A DNA stretch of 64,000 nt from Plectrocnemia conspersa. Lineage: Eukaryota > Arthropoda > Insecta > Trichoptera > Polycentropodidae. Below, in pieces: positions 22,680 through 34,895 of the stretch. Each line of letters starts with the position of its first letter. Positions within the stretch are counted from its first letter, which is position 1. Location: NCBI GenBank assembly GCA_009617715.1, contig VTFK01000008.1, forward strand, positions 2,108,001 through 2,172,000. Direction: 5' to 3'. Made by a program: the position numbers and the translations under genes. The notes below the pieces were generated by a model, which was given only the letters and a program-made list of their open reading frames with translations, made no database searches and had not been told where the DNA came from.

Positions 22680-23010
22680 ATTTATGGGTTTTTAGCATAC
22701 AGCGGCGTCGCATAATGACTGAATTACGCATGCTCTTTGCGTAGTACCAAAAACAAATTACCACCCTGTACGTATATTCAGAGTTATTGTAGTAATGCAC
22801 TTGGATATTGCCAATGGTTAGGATAATGCATTTAGGAATTGACCGTGAGCACACTCAAAATGGTGCATAATTGAATTAAAACCCACTTTCGTTTGGGACC
22901 GGGACTCCCCATTCGAGTACATCACCAATTACCGGTTCAATTATCGTGATTCGTCTGTTTTGTGTCAATTGGTAAGATAGGCGAGCGAACTGTGTTCGAC
23001 TGTATGTTTT
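22680..23010. promoter_or_regulatory. GC-raised non-coding island
   Basis: Mixed composition with no open frame of 60 codons or more and no repeat similarity within this window. Candidate regulatory DNA by composition only. Confidence 0.22.
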
Positions 23011-23399
23011 TTAAACATTAACGACAAGGCTAATGGGCAAACATGGTTTAAAAATGTGTCATTAATGATTCATGGCACTTCAAAAGTATGTTGCTGTTTT
23101 TTAAAACAAATAATTTCGAAGTGCTTGATTGGATGTTATTACTGAATATTTCAAAAAATATTTTACATCTACAAAAGTGTCCTTGGATAACCACATTGTC
23201 ACCGATAGAAACACAGTAAATTTCCTAAAATAAAATTAAAAAATATCAGAGACTTTTGAAGTACAACATTTATTTATTTTTCCTTCCTGTGAATTTTACT
23301 ATATTAGGGTTAGACAATTAACACATAAAGCCATCGTTGCATTCGAAAGTTTTCACTTAGTTAAAAATTTGCCTAATCATAAATTTGACAACAAAGCAG
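23011..23399. other. AT-rich stretch
   Basis: Nothing recognised. Confidence 0.5.
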
Positions 23400-23840
23400 G
23401 GTCGAGAGCAGAGAGAAACCGCCCGTTCAAGTTTAGAGACGGCCAACTTGATCTTTTAATCTCCACCGCTTTATTCGACTCACAAGTTTAACAATCGCAC
23501 AACAGAAGCCCCGGGATTCGCACCGGCCAGGCTTCATTAACAATGGCCTTCTTTGCGAGGTAGCAGCTATGCGACCACTCTTTGGCAAATATAAATTAAA
23601 CGCCACTGCATTGTGAGCACAATCTGACGCCTTTTGTTCTCCGCGACACAATGCAGTGACCGCGGCTGATTCTCCAAAGACAATCACACCTCGCCCACGG
23701 GATTCGGGATTCGACCGCGGGGATTCATACTTTGGCAACTGTATATGTATTCAAAATTGGTCATATAATATTCATTAGAGCGACACGCGGACGCGTGCCG
23801 GTCACGTGTTTTCGGAAATTTACCGCATGGGGTCAATTAT
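23400..23840. promoter_or_regulatory. GC-raised island with ACGCGT and CACGTG motifs
   Basis: The island contains a 101-codon chance frame on the - strand, an ACGCGT at about 23791 and an E-box CACGTG at 23803-23808. No protein family is recognisable. I infer a regulatory island. Confidence 0.28.
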
Positions 23841-26061
23841 ATAACGAGATACTTTGGCACGACCCCCTGCAATGTGTATAATTGTGTTTAAACTGTTGTG
23901 ATCTTGAGTAAAGGCTGATTTACGAATATGGCTACAGAATGAAACTTTAACATATTTTCTATTGTATATAAATAAAATAAAAACAACGATATTCACATTT
24001 ATTTTTTGTAGCAACGTTCACATATTACGTATAACGGAAGTATGACTTGAGTTTCCATGTGTTTTGAATATTATTCGCATTATATAGCGTATTACCGGTA
24101 CTTGACATCTTCGAGTGCTCTCGTGTGGGCGACGAGATCATCCCTTGTACTGAAGGGCAATTAATTACACTAGCACTCAAATTATATAAATGTATGTGGG
24201 ATATTCTAAAAATAAAGAACCCATGTCCAGAAAATATCTCTAAAACATTTTATTTTGAGATTCAGAACACACTATTATTTATTTGAATATGTCCCGATAT
24301 TGTTTACCAAGTATAATACATCGATCATTGAACATCTATAAAATCGACAAAACAAAATGTAGTTCTGACAAATTCTGCCTCACGCTAACACCGAAAAAAG
24401 CCTTATATATTTATCTTTGAAAATTTTTTTTTGTATATATTTTCCAAATGAAAATTCGGTCAAAGTAATACGCACATAGCTAGGTAGCTAAAGATTTTTC
24501 TCAAATTCGCTACGCGCAATTTTAGAACTTTAATTAATTTCATCTTTAGAATCTTTTGTTAATAAATCGAACTTTATTTATTAACCCTACTTAACAATAA
24601 ACGCAAAACTTTTAATTGCAACTTTTTGCGATAAGACCAGAGGTGTCGATTTTTTGTTGCTTATAATTAATTTTTAAGCGATTTTATAAAATTTTTTTTT
24701 AAGAAATATGTATTTATTTATATATTCAATATAAAAGTAAGATTAATATTTTAAGATATCTGCAATATCAAAAAAACATACTTTTATTTATAGTATGATA
24801 TAAAAAATATATAAACATGTAAAATATATTTACGCTTAGTTTACCTACAAAATACTTTTAAATTAAACTCTCAGTGATTCCCAACTAACAGGTTTATTGT
24901 TAAATTTATTGAAACGACAAAGTATTTTTTATCGCGATAATGCTAGCTGTGACTCGGGATCGATATTATCAATATCCTAGCGGACCATATGGTACGGAAT
25001 GATATATGACATATCTCTCAGGACAAAAGGGGCTTCTATATATATCATTTTAATTGAAAATCTGATGAAATCAAAGATACGTTATTCATTGTCTTACCGT
25101 TTTTAAATGACTATGTAGCGTTCGTTTCCCCTAACTACGTACGACTTATATCCAGTATAATCTCGATTATCTGGGCTAATGTAAAGGAAGAAGGGCACTG
25201 ATAAATGAAAAACTTAAATTTTCATTTGCTTTTAAAATATCTATAATATATTTACAATACGGATTTTTTTTTTTAATCTGTAATTATCGTTTGCTTTTAA
25301 AAATCTCTCAATACTTTTCGAATATCATTAAAAATGTTCCTATATGAATCTCATTTGGTTGATATAATCCAGTCAGTGCCATCTTTTAACTAATGTAATT
25401 GTTAGTATCTTCTTCTTTATTAGTATTCTCACTATCACTCCCTTTATTCTGTTTGAGTGACAATATAAGCGATATAAATAATAACACAAAAAACATTCCT
25501 TCATGTTTTGATCTTTTTTTTGCATTTTAAAGCATTTTATAATTCATATTAATCTGCATATTCCAGATAATCCCTTGCCTCAGTATCTTCAGAATTCAAT
25601 ACATATATTTTCACGTTGGATAAATCTTTCTACACGATCTAAAAGGTGTTACTGGCTATACTTTTGAGCAAGATTGTGCTATTTCATGTATATTGTATAA
25701 CATCCAATGTCGTCATTTTTTTGTCGTCATTATTATTTTTTTTTTTTAATATTTTTTTTTTTTTTTAACATTAAATTATACAAAATTAACGATGCTATAA
25801 GTTTGATATGTTATCACTACACATAAATAATCAGTTATATAATTGCTACATAAACGTTTATGAATCATCTATTCTAATTATACATAAATGTTTTACGTTT
25901 AAAATAAATGTTCATTGTATAGTCATTAGATCGCCCGTCGAGCATAATAAAGTCAATATAAAGATTCGTTTACAATGCCACTTATTTAAACTCATGTTTG
26001 TCGTGTCAATTTATTCTACATTAACCATTTATATGTTCAATAAAACAAATTAACCCATTTA

Positions 26062-26062
<1 letters not shown>
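23841..26062. other. long AT-rich stretch
   Basis: Over 2 kb with no recognised gene or element. Small mixed patches occur at about 24060-24170 and 24940-25020. T-rich runs at 25735-25767 are low complexity. Confidence 0.5.

Positions 26063-26094
<32 letters not shown>
26063..26094. repeat. (AC)16 microsatellite
   Basis: Sixteen uninterrupted AC dinucleotides. Confidence 0.95.
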
Positions 26095-26098
<4 letters not shown>

Positions 26099-26099
26099 T

Positions 26100-26415
26100 G
26101 GATGTTTTATTAGCCCTCTCCCTTACGTATCTCATACTCAAAGTCATACATTTATTTACCTCACTGTTTTGAACTGCCCGTCTCCCTCAAGAAATAATGA
26201 AAAGTCCTACGTCTGGTGCTCGTGAGATGGATGCATCCATATTTGCATCACCACATGCCCCGAAAGAGCACCTGCTGCTAAACCACTTGCAACTCATCAT
26301 ATGGTCGATGCCCACGGTTTTAATTAACTACCCATATGCTCCGGTTGTTATTTTTTACTCATGTTTTAGATTAATTATGCACATTGCGCCAAAATCGTTC
26401 GCATGTATAATATAA
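26100..26415. promoter_or_regulatory. mixed-composition non-coding block upstream of ratchet point 2
   Basis: Slightly GC-raised with a 72-codon chance frame. It lies just upstream of the recursive splice site at 26444 and could hold splicing or enhancer elements, but nothing specific is visible. Confidence 0.22.
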
Positions 26416-26420
26416 TAATA

Positions 26421-26450
26421 TGTTTTTCTTCTCTTTTGTTACAGGTGAGT
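26421..26450 (+). other. recursive splice site (ratchet point 2)
   Basis: CTCTTTTGTTACAG/GTGAGT with the junction at 26444/26445. The pyrimidine tract (26422-26439) has only one purine. The donor half is a full consensus GTGAGT. It lies 19,840 bp after ratchet point 1, on the same strand. It could alternatively be the acceptor of a small ordinary exon. Confidence 0.75.
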
Positions 26451-26552
26451 TTCGATTACAAGCGGCCATAAATTTCCAAAGCTATCCATTCTATCCAGGT
26501 GACATTTCTAAATTCTAAGGCTTAATTTAAATGGACGAGATTGTATTACAAG
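26445..26552 (+). other. putative RS exon after ratchet point 2 (108 nt)
   Basis: A second GTGAGT donor follows at 26553 (ACAAG/GTGAGT). The 108-nt block has stops in all three frames, so it cannot be a constitutive coding exon. Its first 48 nt match the equivalent block at 44132 at 34 positions (hand count, ungapped). The two blocks also share ATGGAC a little before the downstream donor and GTGAGTTTTTTT at it. Confidence 0.5.
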
Positions 26553-26869
26553 GTGAGTTTTTTTTTTACATAAATTGTGTAGGTTTTATATATTGTTTAT
26601 ACTATTACTTATATTTTATGTATGTACACTAAATTATAGTGATACAAAAATAATAAATCATGAACTCGCCAGTCATAAAATTAATTTATAGTATCAATCT
26701 ATCAGGTAACTCCACACATTCCCGCGAATTACCTAACGTGTATGATTTTAATGAAACGTGTATTATAAAAGTACAGTAATACATGTTCACCTTTACTGAA
26801 TACATACACAAGTATTTATTATAAAACTACACGCAATTTTGTCATTCTACATATTAAACATATCGCTGC
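26553..26869. other. AT-rich stretch
   Basis: Nothing recognised between the putative RS exon and the RT relic. Confidence 0.4.
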
Positions 26870-27650
26870 TCCGATGAGTATTTCTATCATTATGGAGTAC
26901 CACAGGGATTCGATCTGGGTCCTGTTCATCAACAATAAACAGGCAATTAAAAACCCGGAATATGTATTATATGCTGATGATGTCCTAAAATTATTTTAGA
27001 GTATCGCTGTGGGGATGGTCGATCGAGAGTTGATTACTTTTTAGCATAGCCAAGTGTCACGTTGTCAATTTTTTCAGATCCTATTGACCGTCGAAATTCT
27101 CTTACAGTTTAGACAGACGTGCTTTAAGCAGAAATTCTTGCATTGATGACTTAGGATAACAATTTTATATGCACATTGCTAAAGATGCTCGTTATGCGGA
27201 GCGCGTGTATTTTTAATATTTTTTTGGCGATTTACGTTCTGTATGATACGCTAGTTCATAGCGTTCTATAATATAACCCAATTATCTGGAATCTAAATTA
27301 AGCGAATTATTGTTGCTAGTGAGAATTAAAAAATATAAGATATTTACTAGTATGTAGTGTTATAATACAATTTATTGTATGCTAGGCGTAGTTTCTACTC
27401 AATTATGCATTGTTTAAAGTTAATAAAGAACGGTGTTGATAATTTGTTATTACTCTGTGACTTTCATCTGCGAGCTTTAGTGCCCTAGATAGTCTTGATC
27501 GCGTTCCTTATTCATGCTGTCGCGGACAGAACGTCAGCGCTTGAGAACGCTCCTCTTGCACGAGCCATCCGGCTTCTCAACGAGTTTATCAAACATAGGG
27601 ATGTTTTCTCTGCCACATTTTTATGAAACAGTAATATTATCATATTATAA
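26870..27650 (+). mobile_element. Jockey-like RT relic, heavily mutated
   Basis: In + strand frames the order of an RT is still visible: YGVPQGFDLGP (about 26900), LYADDVLKLF with the catalytic YADD (about 26968-26997), AKCHVVNF (about 27047-27070), RNSCIDDLG (about 27130-27160), LYDTLVHSVL followed by YNPIIWN (about 27240-27290), and a C-terminal stretch to about 27620. Many stops and frameshifts interrupt it. The 5' part with the endonuclease is absent. The C-terminal part resembles the - strand fragment at 30350-30560. Confidence 0.78.
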
Positions 27651-28740
27651 AAGCCAATTTTAATAAAATATTTTTAATGTTTTTGCCCTTAAGCCGCACT
27701 GCATTCTAACGTAATTTTCTTTGCAACAATACGACTCAAATCCTACTGTAGTAACAAGATATACAGTATCGGTGGCATTTTCCGGTGAAAATGTCTTCCT
27801 TCGCGAATTTAATGTGTGATAAACACGAAAGGAAATCGTATATTTTTCACTGAAAACTAAACCGCCTCCGTCACGCGAGCAACATCATTGAGATTTCTAC
27901 GTTTACAGTAATAATTAAACCCGTCTCGTTATTTTTTTTATTAAGTATCTACAAAAAAGACTCAGTCCAAACGTTAAAATGACTGAATTTTATCGCGTGC
28001 TGTTACCTATCACTAATTTAATAATCTAAAAATATTTCATAAATTTAATTCGAAGCGCCTGAAGAAATAAAAATTTTATTATTAAAAAAATCGCATGTCA
28101 ATATGACTCATATGGAAAAATTTACCCAAAATCTATAGGGCTTATAAAGTAAACGGCGAACCTTTTTGAATATTGGCTTATTATTCAAACAACGAAATTA
28201 AATTATTGTTTTCGTTTATTATGTAAACACAACGAATACATAAATGTAATAACGATTTACTTGAAATTTATTTTATATGCGTTTTAAGAAGTTCAAAGTT
28301 CACGTGGTATAAGCGAAAGAATAACTTAAAATCTAAATTTGACGTCGGTCGAAAGTTTAACTAAATTTGGACCATAATGAAATAAAGGTTAAATATTATT
28401 ATTATAACGATATTATTTCTGGTGTTCCCTATTTTAAATTAATAAATCGATAAATAAGTTAATATTTTTTGTCAAAAAACTAGATAGAGAATATATATAC
28501 TAAGCCTCCTTCTGCACCGTTGTCCTATATAAAACATTTCCTTAGTGATTTGGTCCATGTTTCTTAAATGTAGATTAATTGCCATAGTTGTGATTATGTT
28601 TTTTCAAAATCATATTTTAAATAATATGAAATAAATGTGATTTATACTAATCTTTGTATGTATTACTTTACGTATGATATTGTTGAAGGTCAGTATTGCT
28701 AAAAAATAGAATTAGAAAGTATAGTTTTGACATTATTATT
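27651..28740. other. AT-rich stretch
   Basis: No gene recognised. Confidence 0.5.
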
Positions 28741-29110
28741 TTTTCACCGTGTACCTATCAACACTTCCTTTCGCTTTCGCCGTTCGACAAAGCAGCGCCG
28801 ACACATTTATCGTTCGTCAAACGGCCAATATTATAAAAAAAATAATGAACAATGCATGTCCAAAAAATTATAAACACTTTCGCCAGCAGAACAATCGCTA
28901 AATGTGACGTCGCACCTTTGCATATCGCCAAACACGGTTCGGTTCATAATCAGAAAATTACGACCGCGCCGCACAAAGGTGCGGACCCCGGGCAGGAAGG
29001 AAGACCTTTATTGCCATGTTTTTTACATCTCCTCTACCTCACTCTCCACACGATGTATGTATTATGGTGCGGTGGAAAAGTCCCTGGAATGGTCCACTTA
29101 CGATAGTAGG
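28741..29110. promoter_or_regulatory. GC-raised non-coding island
   Basis: Mixed to GC-raised composition. Two overlapping + strand frames (84 and 70 codons) in different phases suggest lack of stops rather than coding. Candidate conserved non-coding element. Confidence 0.27.
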
Positions 29111-29289
29111 GGATAGTCAAATTTAGCACGTTTTTCATAGGTGTGTTATATACCATATACACATTTAATATTTAATACGTGAATAAATATGTTTTGCCAT
29201 AGTGCTTTTTGTGTTGTCACAATGTAACCTTATTATATATTAAAATACTACCTTACCTTAATAATAAGATCTCAGGGTTTTTTTAACAT

Positions 29290-29850
29290 TTTTTTACAGT
29301 ATAAGCTTTTCAGATTTAAATGTCAATGGGTGTGTCTTTGCAGCCAAAATAGACGGCAGAAAATATTGAAAAATAACCACATATACATATATAGATATAT
29401 AGCTACCGCTATTTAGCAGCGGAGTCAACATAGCAGGTCTTGGAAGTCGGAGTGTCTTCGCTGGAGTGTCTAGTTGAATTATGATCGGGTGTGTTCTAGT
29501 AATTATGCTGGACGATCCGCTGATGTGTCTCGTGCGGTGACTCCTTGGCATTTCAGGTCTTGTCTTGCCCCTCTGTAACCAAATGTAACATATTTTAAAT
29601 TGCTGGTAAGAGGCAAATAGTGATGTTAGAGAGCAAATCGCAAATAATGATGTTACAGGTTTTTTTCATTGTTTCTTAAACACACCCACGAAATGTGTTT
29701 ACGCTTTAAAAGTGGATCTGCACGATGACCGTTTTAGTGATTGTTAACAAAAGAATAGAAACACAATAGTCTTATTGCGAAGAGTAAAACGCATCGTCTA
29801 TTGCGCATCCTTTCCAAACAAAGAGTAGTTTATATAGTATTTATGTATAC
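29290..29850 (+). repeat. family X dispersed repeat, copy 2
   Basis: Blocks shared with copy 3 (33340-33760), in the same order: ACCACATATA, AGCT(A/G)CCGCTAT, GGTCTT, TCTTCGCTGGAGTGTC then AGTTGAATTAT, GTGACTCCTTG/GTCACTCCTTG, ACGAAATGTGTTTA, TAAAAGT, AAAACGC then TCTAT-GCGCAT. The start CTTTGCAGCCAAAATAGA matches copy 1. Copies 2 and 3 are the closest pair. No transposase or RT motif is evident. Confidence 0.6.
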
Positions 29851-30349
29851 TTACATGTGATTTAAGGCTCAGAATAAATGTATTAATATGTTGTCCGTGA
29901 AAAATTAACACATATTCAGGCAATTGCTTGGTCCCAAGATCTCTCTTCCATTTTGCGATTTGTTTTTTTTTAGTAGATATTTAAAAAATCTATAGTTACT
30001 GTAAATTTTAGATTTAATTTGATTCGTTGTCTTTTGAAAATTTAAGATGTGTTCGACTAGTTTTAATTTATTATTTATAAGGAAGTTTGATACTATAAAT
30101 TTTAGCTAAAGCAGTATTATTTAGTATTAGTATTACTTAGTATTATTTGTTTAACAACTTTAATAATATAATTATATAACGGAGAATTTCATCAATACAA
30201 TAATAATTTATCTGGTTAATAACATATTTATTTTTTATGAAATTTTACAGGCTTAATAAACATATAAAACAATTATGGTGCACACCTAAAATTGATGGGT
30301 ATCATCCCACATATTTTTTTCTAGCTCCTCATATCTTATCACCAAAAAC
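29851..30349. other. AT-rich stretch
   Basis: Nothing recognised. Confidence 0.45.
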
Positions 30350-30560
30350 ATCCTTGTGTTTTGTTAGCTCGTTGAGCAGCTAGATGGCTCGTACAAAATG
30401 AGCGTTCTAAAGCGTTCTGACGTTCTGGCCACGAATAAGGGAGGCGATCGTGACTCTTGGCTCATAGCTGAAAGTCAGATTGTCGACACCGCCTCTTAGC
30501 AACTTTAAAAAGTGCTTCATTGAGTAGACGGTAGGTCGAGAATGTAACGCTAGCAAAGTT
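30350..30560 (-). mobile_element. Jockey-like RT C-terminal fragment, - strand
   Basis: Its reverse complement aligns with 27390-27600 of the relic at 26870-27650: TCTACTCAAT, then TTTAAAGTT, then CGGTGT, GACTTTCA, CAGAACGTCAG and CGAGCCATC, in the same order and spacing. It is the only RT remnant in the window that lies antisense to the inferred host gene. Confidence 0.65.
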
Positions 30561-30899
30561 TATAGCAAATAAATTAAAATATTCTCAAGATAGAATAGCA
30601 CAAGGACTTTTAAGGACTGTCTATTAAAGCATATTTAATATTTATTGTTAATGATATAATAGAATACATATTTATAACAAAATGATATTTTTTTCTACGC
30701 CTGAAGCTATGCTACAGTTAGTGTAGATAATACTTAATTAAACATAACCTTTAATTTATATTGCTAGCTTAATTTTAGTGACGTGATAATTTAATTGTAA
30801 CCGAATTTAATGGCCTTAATATAGATGCTCTAGTTTGATTAAGATATAATTAGACGATCACAATTCGGTGAATGATTTCAAGTAAAATACTTCTACGAG
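30561..30899. other. AT-rich stretch
   Basis: Nothing recognised. Confidence 0.45.
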
Positions 30900-31480
30900 T
30901 ATGCTTAGTCTCTATCTGAAAGAAGCATTTATGTTACCCAAAGCGGCAAACCCCTACGCGACATTATCACTCCAATAACTTTTCGACGATACCACCCGCA
31001 ATCATACATACATACATACATACCACATATGCGTGCACACGCCGTGTGACCTTTCGGCTCGCATTTTTCGGCACCGTGGGCCGGTTTTGTGACGATTACG
31101 TCCGTGAGCGCGGCCCGCTGTAAATAAATGAAGCTTCGGGTGGTCCTGTCATTCGGAGGTGCACACATACCTGGGTATAGCGCGCACACGCCTTATGTGA
31201 TTCCCCGATACAAAACAAAACCGCTTATCTCGCATCGCTTTGTTTTCGAATTTGCGCGCTATATGAGTAAGTTGACCGAGTCACACCACACACCATTGTG
31301 TGTTGTGTGTGCGGCCGATTTTCGAATCAGATACCGAATCGGCGGCGGTCACGGTTTATAATTAACGCTCAGGTAGCTTTTCGATGGGCGACCGGCGTGG
31401 CGTTGGAATTAACGTAGAATCAGAGGCGTAATTGATTAATTAACGTCAGAAAATAATTTGAAGACTTCATAAATGGAGTT
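30900..31480. promoter_or_regulatory. GC-raised island with (CATA)n
   Basis: CpG-containing sequence with 77- and 86-codon chance frames on opposite strands, a short CATA array at 31003-31024, and a CACACCACACACCA/TGTGTGTTGTGTGTG-like imperfect inverted repeat at about 31280-31311. Candidate regulatory DNA. Confidence 0.28.
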
Positions 31481-31739
31481 AGGAGCGCCTATATATAATG
31501 TGGGGTGTTTGCTCTCTTCTCTCTCCTCTACTTGGATCATGGTCAAAGGCATGTCCCATATTATACTTAAAATTTATCATGAAATGTATAAGATTTTTTG
31601 CGCCGTTTACTGGAATCTTATATCTGCAATCATGCGTTACCTTCATACAACCTATTAACGTATTCAATTGGGAAAAAATTAAATATTTCTGCCAATTTAC
31701 ATAAACGGACGATCGAATAGTCGACAAAACGCTTTTATA

Positions 31740-31775
31740 CAGGTTAGTGCAAAAGTCACTTTCTGTTTTAAAAAT
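31740..31775. mobile_element. mariner-like terminal inverted repeat remnant
   Basis: CAGGTTAGTGCAAAAGTCAC, preceded by TA, resembles the terminal repeat of mariner/irritans-type elements (AGGTTGGTGCAAAAGTAA-like). The opposite terminus was not found within the following 2 kb. The CAG/GTTAGT here is part of this terminus and is not counted as a splice site. Confidence 0.4.
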
Positions 31776-32580
31776 TGAAGATTTTTTTAAAATTATATTT
31801 ATTATTCTTATTTATTACTCTTCGACATTACTATAAACTTATTGTGGAATATAATAACCTTTAAAAGCCTTTCGCTTTCAGATTCACAAAGTCGTGGTCT
31901 TTCTAGGCTTCAAATGATTTTTTTATGTTATCATAATAAATTATAAATTTTACATTTTTTTTAAAAATACGTATAAAATCATTTTGTAATTAAACAGGTA
32001 ATGAAAAAAATTGTTTATAAATTCATCAGGGACTTAAAATCGTGATTGTCGTAATTAATGATAATTGCTTAAAATATGTTATTTAAGGATGTTTTAGAGA
32101 TAATATATACATAGTTCTCGTAAAATAGCACTCGTTCTACTTAATTATTTATATATTACTTTTTACTTATTGATGGTAGTAAATATTTAAATTATTTTTG
32201 TAGTATTGTGAATATTTATATTATTAGCATATCAAAATATCACCACATCACCATTACAATATAGTCATTGCCGTTTTTTTATATACTGCATATTTAATGG
32301 ATATTCATAAATTTTCAATTGAATATCCATTAAAAATAATAAAATTTACACAATATAAATTAAAATAATTTAATAAATTTTAAGTAACAACTAATAATAC
32401 GTTTCAAATATACTTGGTATTTATATATTATCCAAACACTTATTATTAGATATATAATTTCAAATACCTGAGACTTATTGTATTTCTTGGAAAATCGCTT
32501 AAATTATTCAAAACTCCAAGAATCTTGCATTTAATACATTTTTTATGAATATTCAGCATCGGATTCGAATCTTAAATTGA
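31776..32580. other. very AT-rich stretch
   Basis: No gene recognised. It contains the perfect hairpin annotated at 32292-32334. Confidence 0.5.
32292..32334. repeat. perfect 15-bp inverted repeat
   Basis: TTTAATGGATATTCA (32292-32306) and its exact reverse complement (32320-32334) with a 13-nt spacer. No target duplication is visible. Confidence 0.9.
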
Positions 32581-33300
32581 TTTCTTTATACCGACTTTCG
32601 TAGCGAGAGAGAGAGAGTGGAGTTAACGCTTCGTCTTATTAACGCTTTGATTGATAGCTTGTGATTGATTATATTATTACGTTCTAAAGCGCATTTCTCA
32701 ATACGTTCATAAATCAAAATTTCAATTATTTTCGAGCTCAATTTAAACGACGAAAGCTGCCGAATTCGAACACATTAATATGCAATCAGTGAAAGAAAAA
32801 AATATGTATATTTTCACTCTTGTTAAGTATGTACATACCGCTTCTAGTGTTAATTCACTGTAACTATTAGTATGATCGTTAAATTCAATACCGTATCATT
32901 AAGAGGATCGTCAAGTTAATGTGTGACATAGAGGATATGTGTACCGTCTAAGGATGAAAGGGTTTCAGTTCCATTATCTCCGCCCATTCATATCCCTTTG
33001 TCATAATACCCCCATACGCAAGTTTGACCCTTTCAAGTCGGCCTTTTTATTTCCGATTGCAGTAGTTGGCTTAGTAAATACGCAATATTAGAAGACCTGA
33101 GTTGCAATTAATCTTGGTTGTATAATCTCAGTGTTTTCGTAACCTTTCAAAATTGTAAAGGTGAGGCACGTACCGTACAAATAAATGAAAATATTTCCAT
33201 GTCAATTATCGAAGTGGAAGTGGCTTGAAAGTTAAAACTTTAATTGGAACAAATGTATTTCACGTTCTTATATAGAACGCATAAGTCGCTAATAAAATAA
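32581..33300. other. mixed-composition stretch with short (GA)n
   Basis: A GA run at 32605-32617, then slightly GC-raised sequence to about 33250. No open frame or repeat similarity. Weak candidate for regulatory DNA. Confidence 0.3.
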
Positions 33301-33339
33301 TAGCTATTTTTAAAATAAATATAAACTTAATTCAGGTTT

Positions 33340-33760
33340 TGAGACCGCAGGGGTATGATTTTTTAAAAAGTTGGTAACAATTTATAAGTATTCATAAAGT
33401 ACCACATATATGGAAAAGTAGCTGCCGCTATCAGGTAGTGGAGTTGCAATGACTGGTCTTAAAAATTTGAGTCTTCGCTGGAGTGTCGAGTTGAATTATT
33501 GTTGGCTATGATCTACTTGTATGTTTTGTGCAGTCACTCCTTGCCCTTTGTCTTTTATATTGCTGCATTGAGACAGCTCTGGCATCGGTTCTTGAACATA
33601 TACACGAAATGTGTTTATGCCTTAAAAGTAAAACTTCCAAATGGCCGCTTTCGGCAATTATTAAAAAAGGAGTAGAAAACAATAGTAGTGCAGGATAAAA
33701 CGCGTTGTCTATAGCGCATTTTTTTCACACAAAAGTGTAGTTTGTTACGGTAATTCTGTT
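33340..33760 (+). repeat. family X dispersed repeat, copy 3
   Basis: Collinear with copy 2 at 29290-29850 (shared blocks listed there), including AGTCTTCGCTGGAGTGTCG at about 33470 and ACGAAATGTGTTTATGCC at about 33605. Same orientation as copies 1, 2 and 4. Confidence 0.6.
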
Positions 33761-34430
33761 TCTGTACTAATGTGCTAATAGGTGAAATATTTACAATTAG
33801 TAACGCATGGCTTTATTTTTGAGACGAGTTTGTATTTATTTTCATTTGTAAGAAATGAACTTTAAATTAATTGTTGAAACCCTCACATTTATATGCTGTG
33901 TTTATCAATATTTTTCTATTAAATGTTTGTAAAAATAATATGTCTTAGAAAAATACAACAATATTATTCTTACGCGTTATAATCTATTGGGCGCAGCAAT
34001 TTCGTGTTAATCTAATCTTTGTAATTAGTTATATTATATATTGTAATACTGCACTATAAACTATGTTTATGTTTATTTATTTATCTGACATAAGTATCTT
34101 TTTAATTGCATCATCGAATTCACATCGAAAGAAACATTCATTTATAAAATATGATTTTAATGTCTGTATAATTTAGTAATAAATAATTCTAAATTCTTAG
34201 CATATACAATTTTAATGTATATATCAATTTGTTTCTTGCTTAACAACCCTATTAAAAAATAAAAACTTCAACTCGTGCAACAATTTCACTACCCATGTTC
34301 AGTCTGTGTCGTTATTAATAAACTCTTTTGATAGTAGACATGTTAGAAATTGTTAATAATACTTATTTAACGATTTGCTTTTTCGTTTCTAACGGGACTC
34401 ACTTATACCGCAACATAGTCGTCTGAACCT
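33761..34430. other. AT-rich stretch
   Basis: Nothing recognised. Confidence 0.5.
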
Positions 34431-34433
34431 TAA

Positions 34434-34895
34434 TAGCTGGCCATACACGCGCGGATCTGTCCGTCGCGGGTGCCTGGCGAACTAATCCAATCGTGTGTGG
34501 TGAGAAAAGACACTGTCCGCCGTCTGTCCGCTGCCAAATGGACACGCAGATCCGAGCACCCGCACCCGATGGATTCCAATATTTTTTTTGTTAAAACTCG
34601 TCCCTTAAATGATTTAATGACCTGGCTCATTTTCCCTCGCTTTTATTAATTTGCGCCAAAGTTGCCCCCATCGGTAAACGTCAAAAATAATATTTTGGTG
34701 TTTTAAGTTTTATTACTTTATGATCCATCGGTCACTCAATATTATTACCTAGTACTATGGGGATAGGGATGTATAATTTACTTGTTTAGTTAAAATGCAG
34801 AATCACATAAAATCTGATATCCGAGTGTGTGGCGAAGCTCGGACAGATCTGTCCTGGTGTCCGTCGAACATATTTGTACGTGTGTGCTTAGCTAT
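34434..34895. mobile_element. MITE-like element with imperfect terminal inverted repeats
   Basis: The left end ATAGCTGGCCATACACG is mirrored by the right end CGTGTGTGCTTAGCTAT. Internal CGGATCTGTCCG and GGACAGATCTGTCC pieces are mirrored too, so both GC-rich ends (34434-34580 and 34820-34895) face inward around an AT-rich core. There is no transposase frame and the target duplication is unclear. It is probably a non-autonomous DNA transposon of unknown superfamily. Confidence 0.5.

Noticed and set aside
31740..31748. TACAG/GTTAGT as a recursive splice site
   Set aside because: The sequence is better explained as a mariner-like terminal repeat and lacks a pyrimidine tract.
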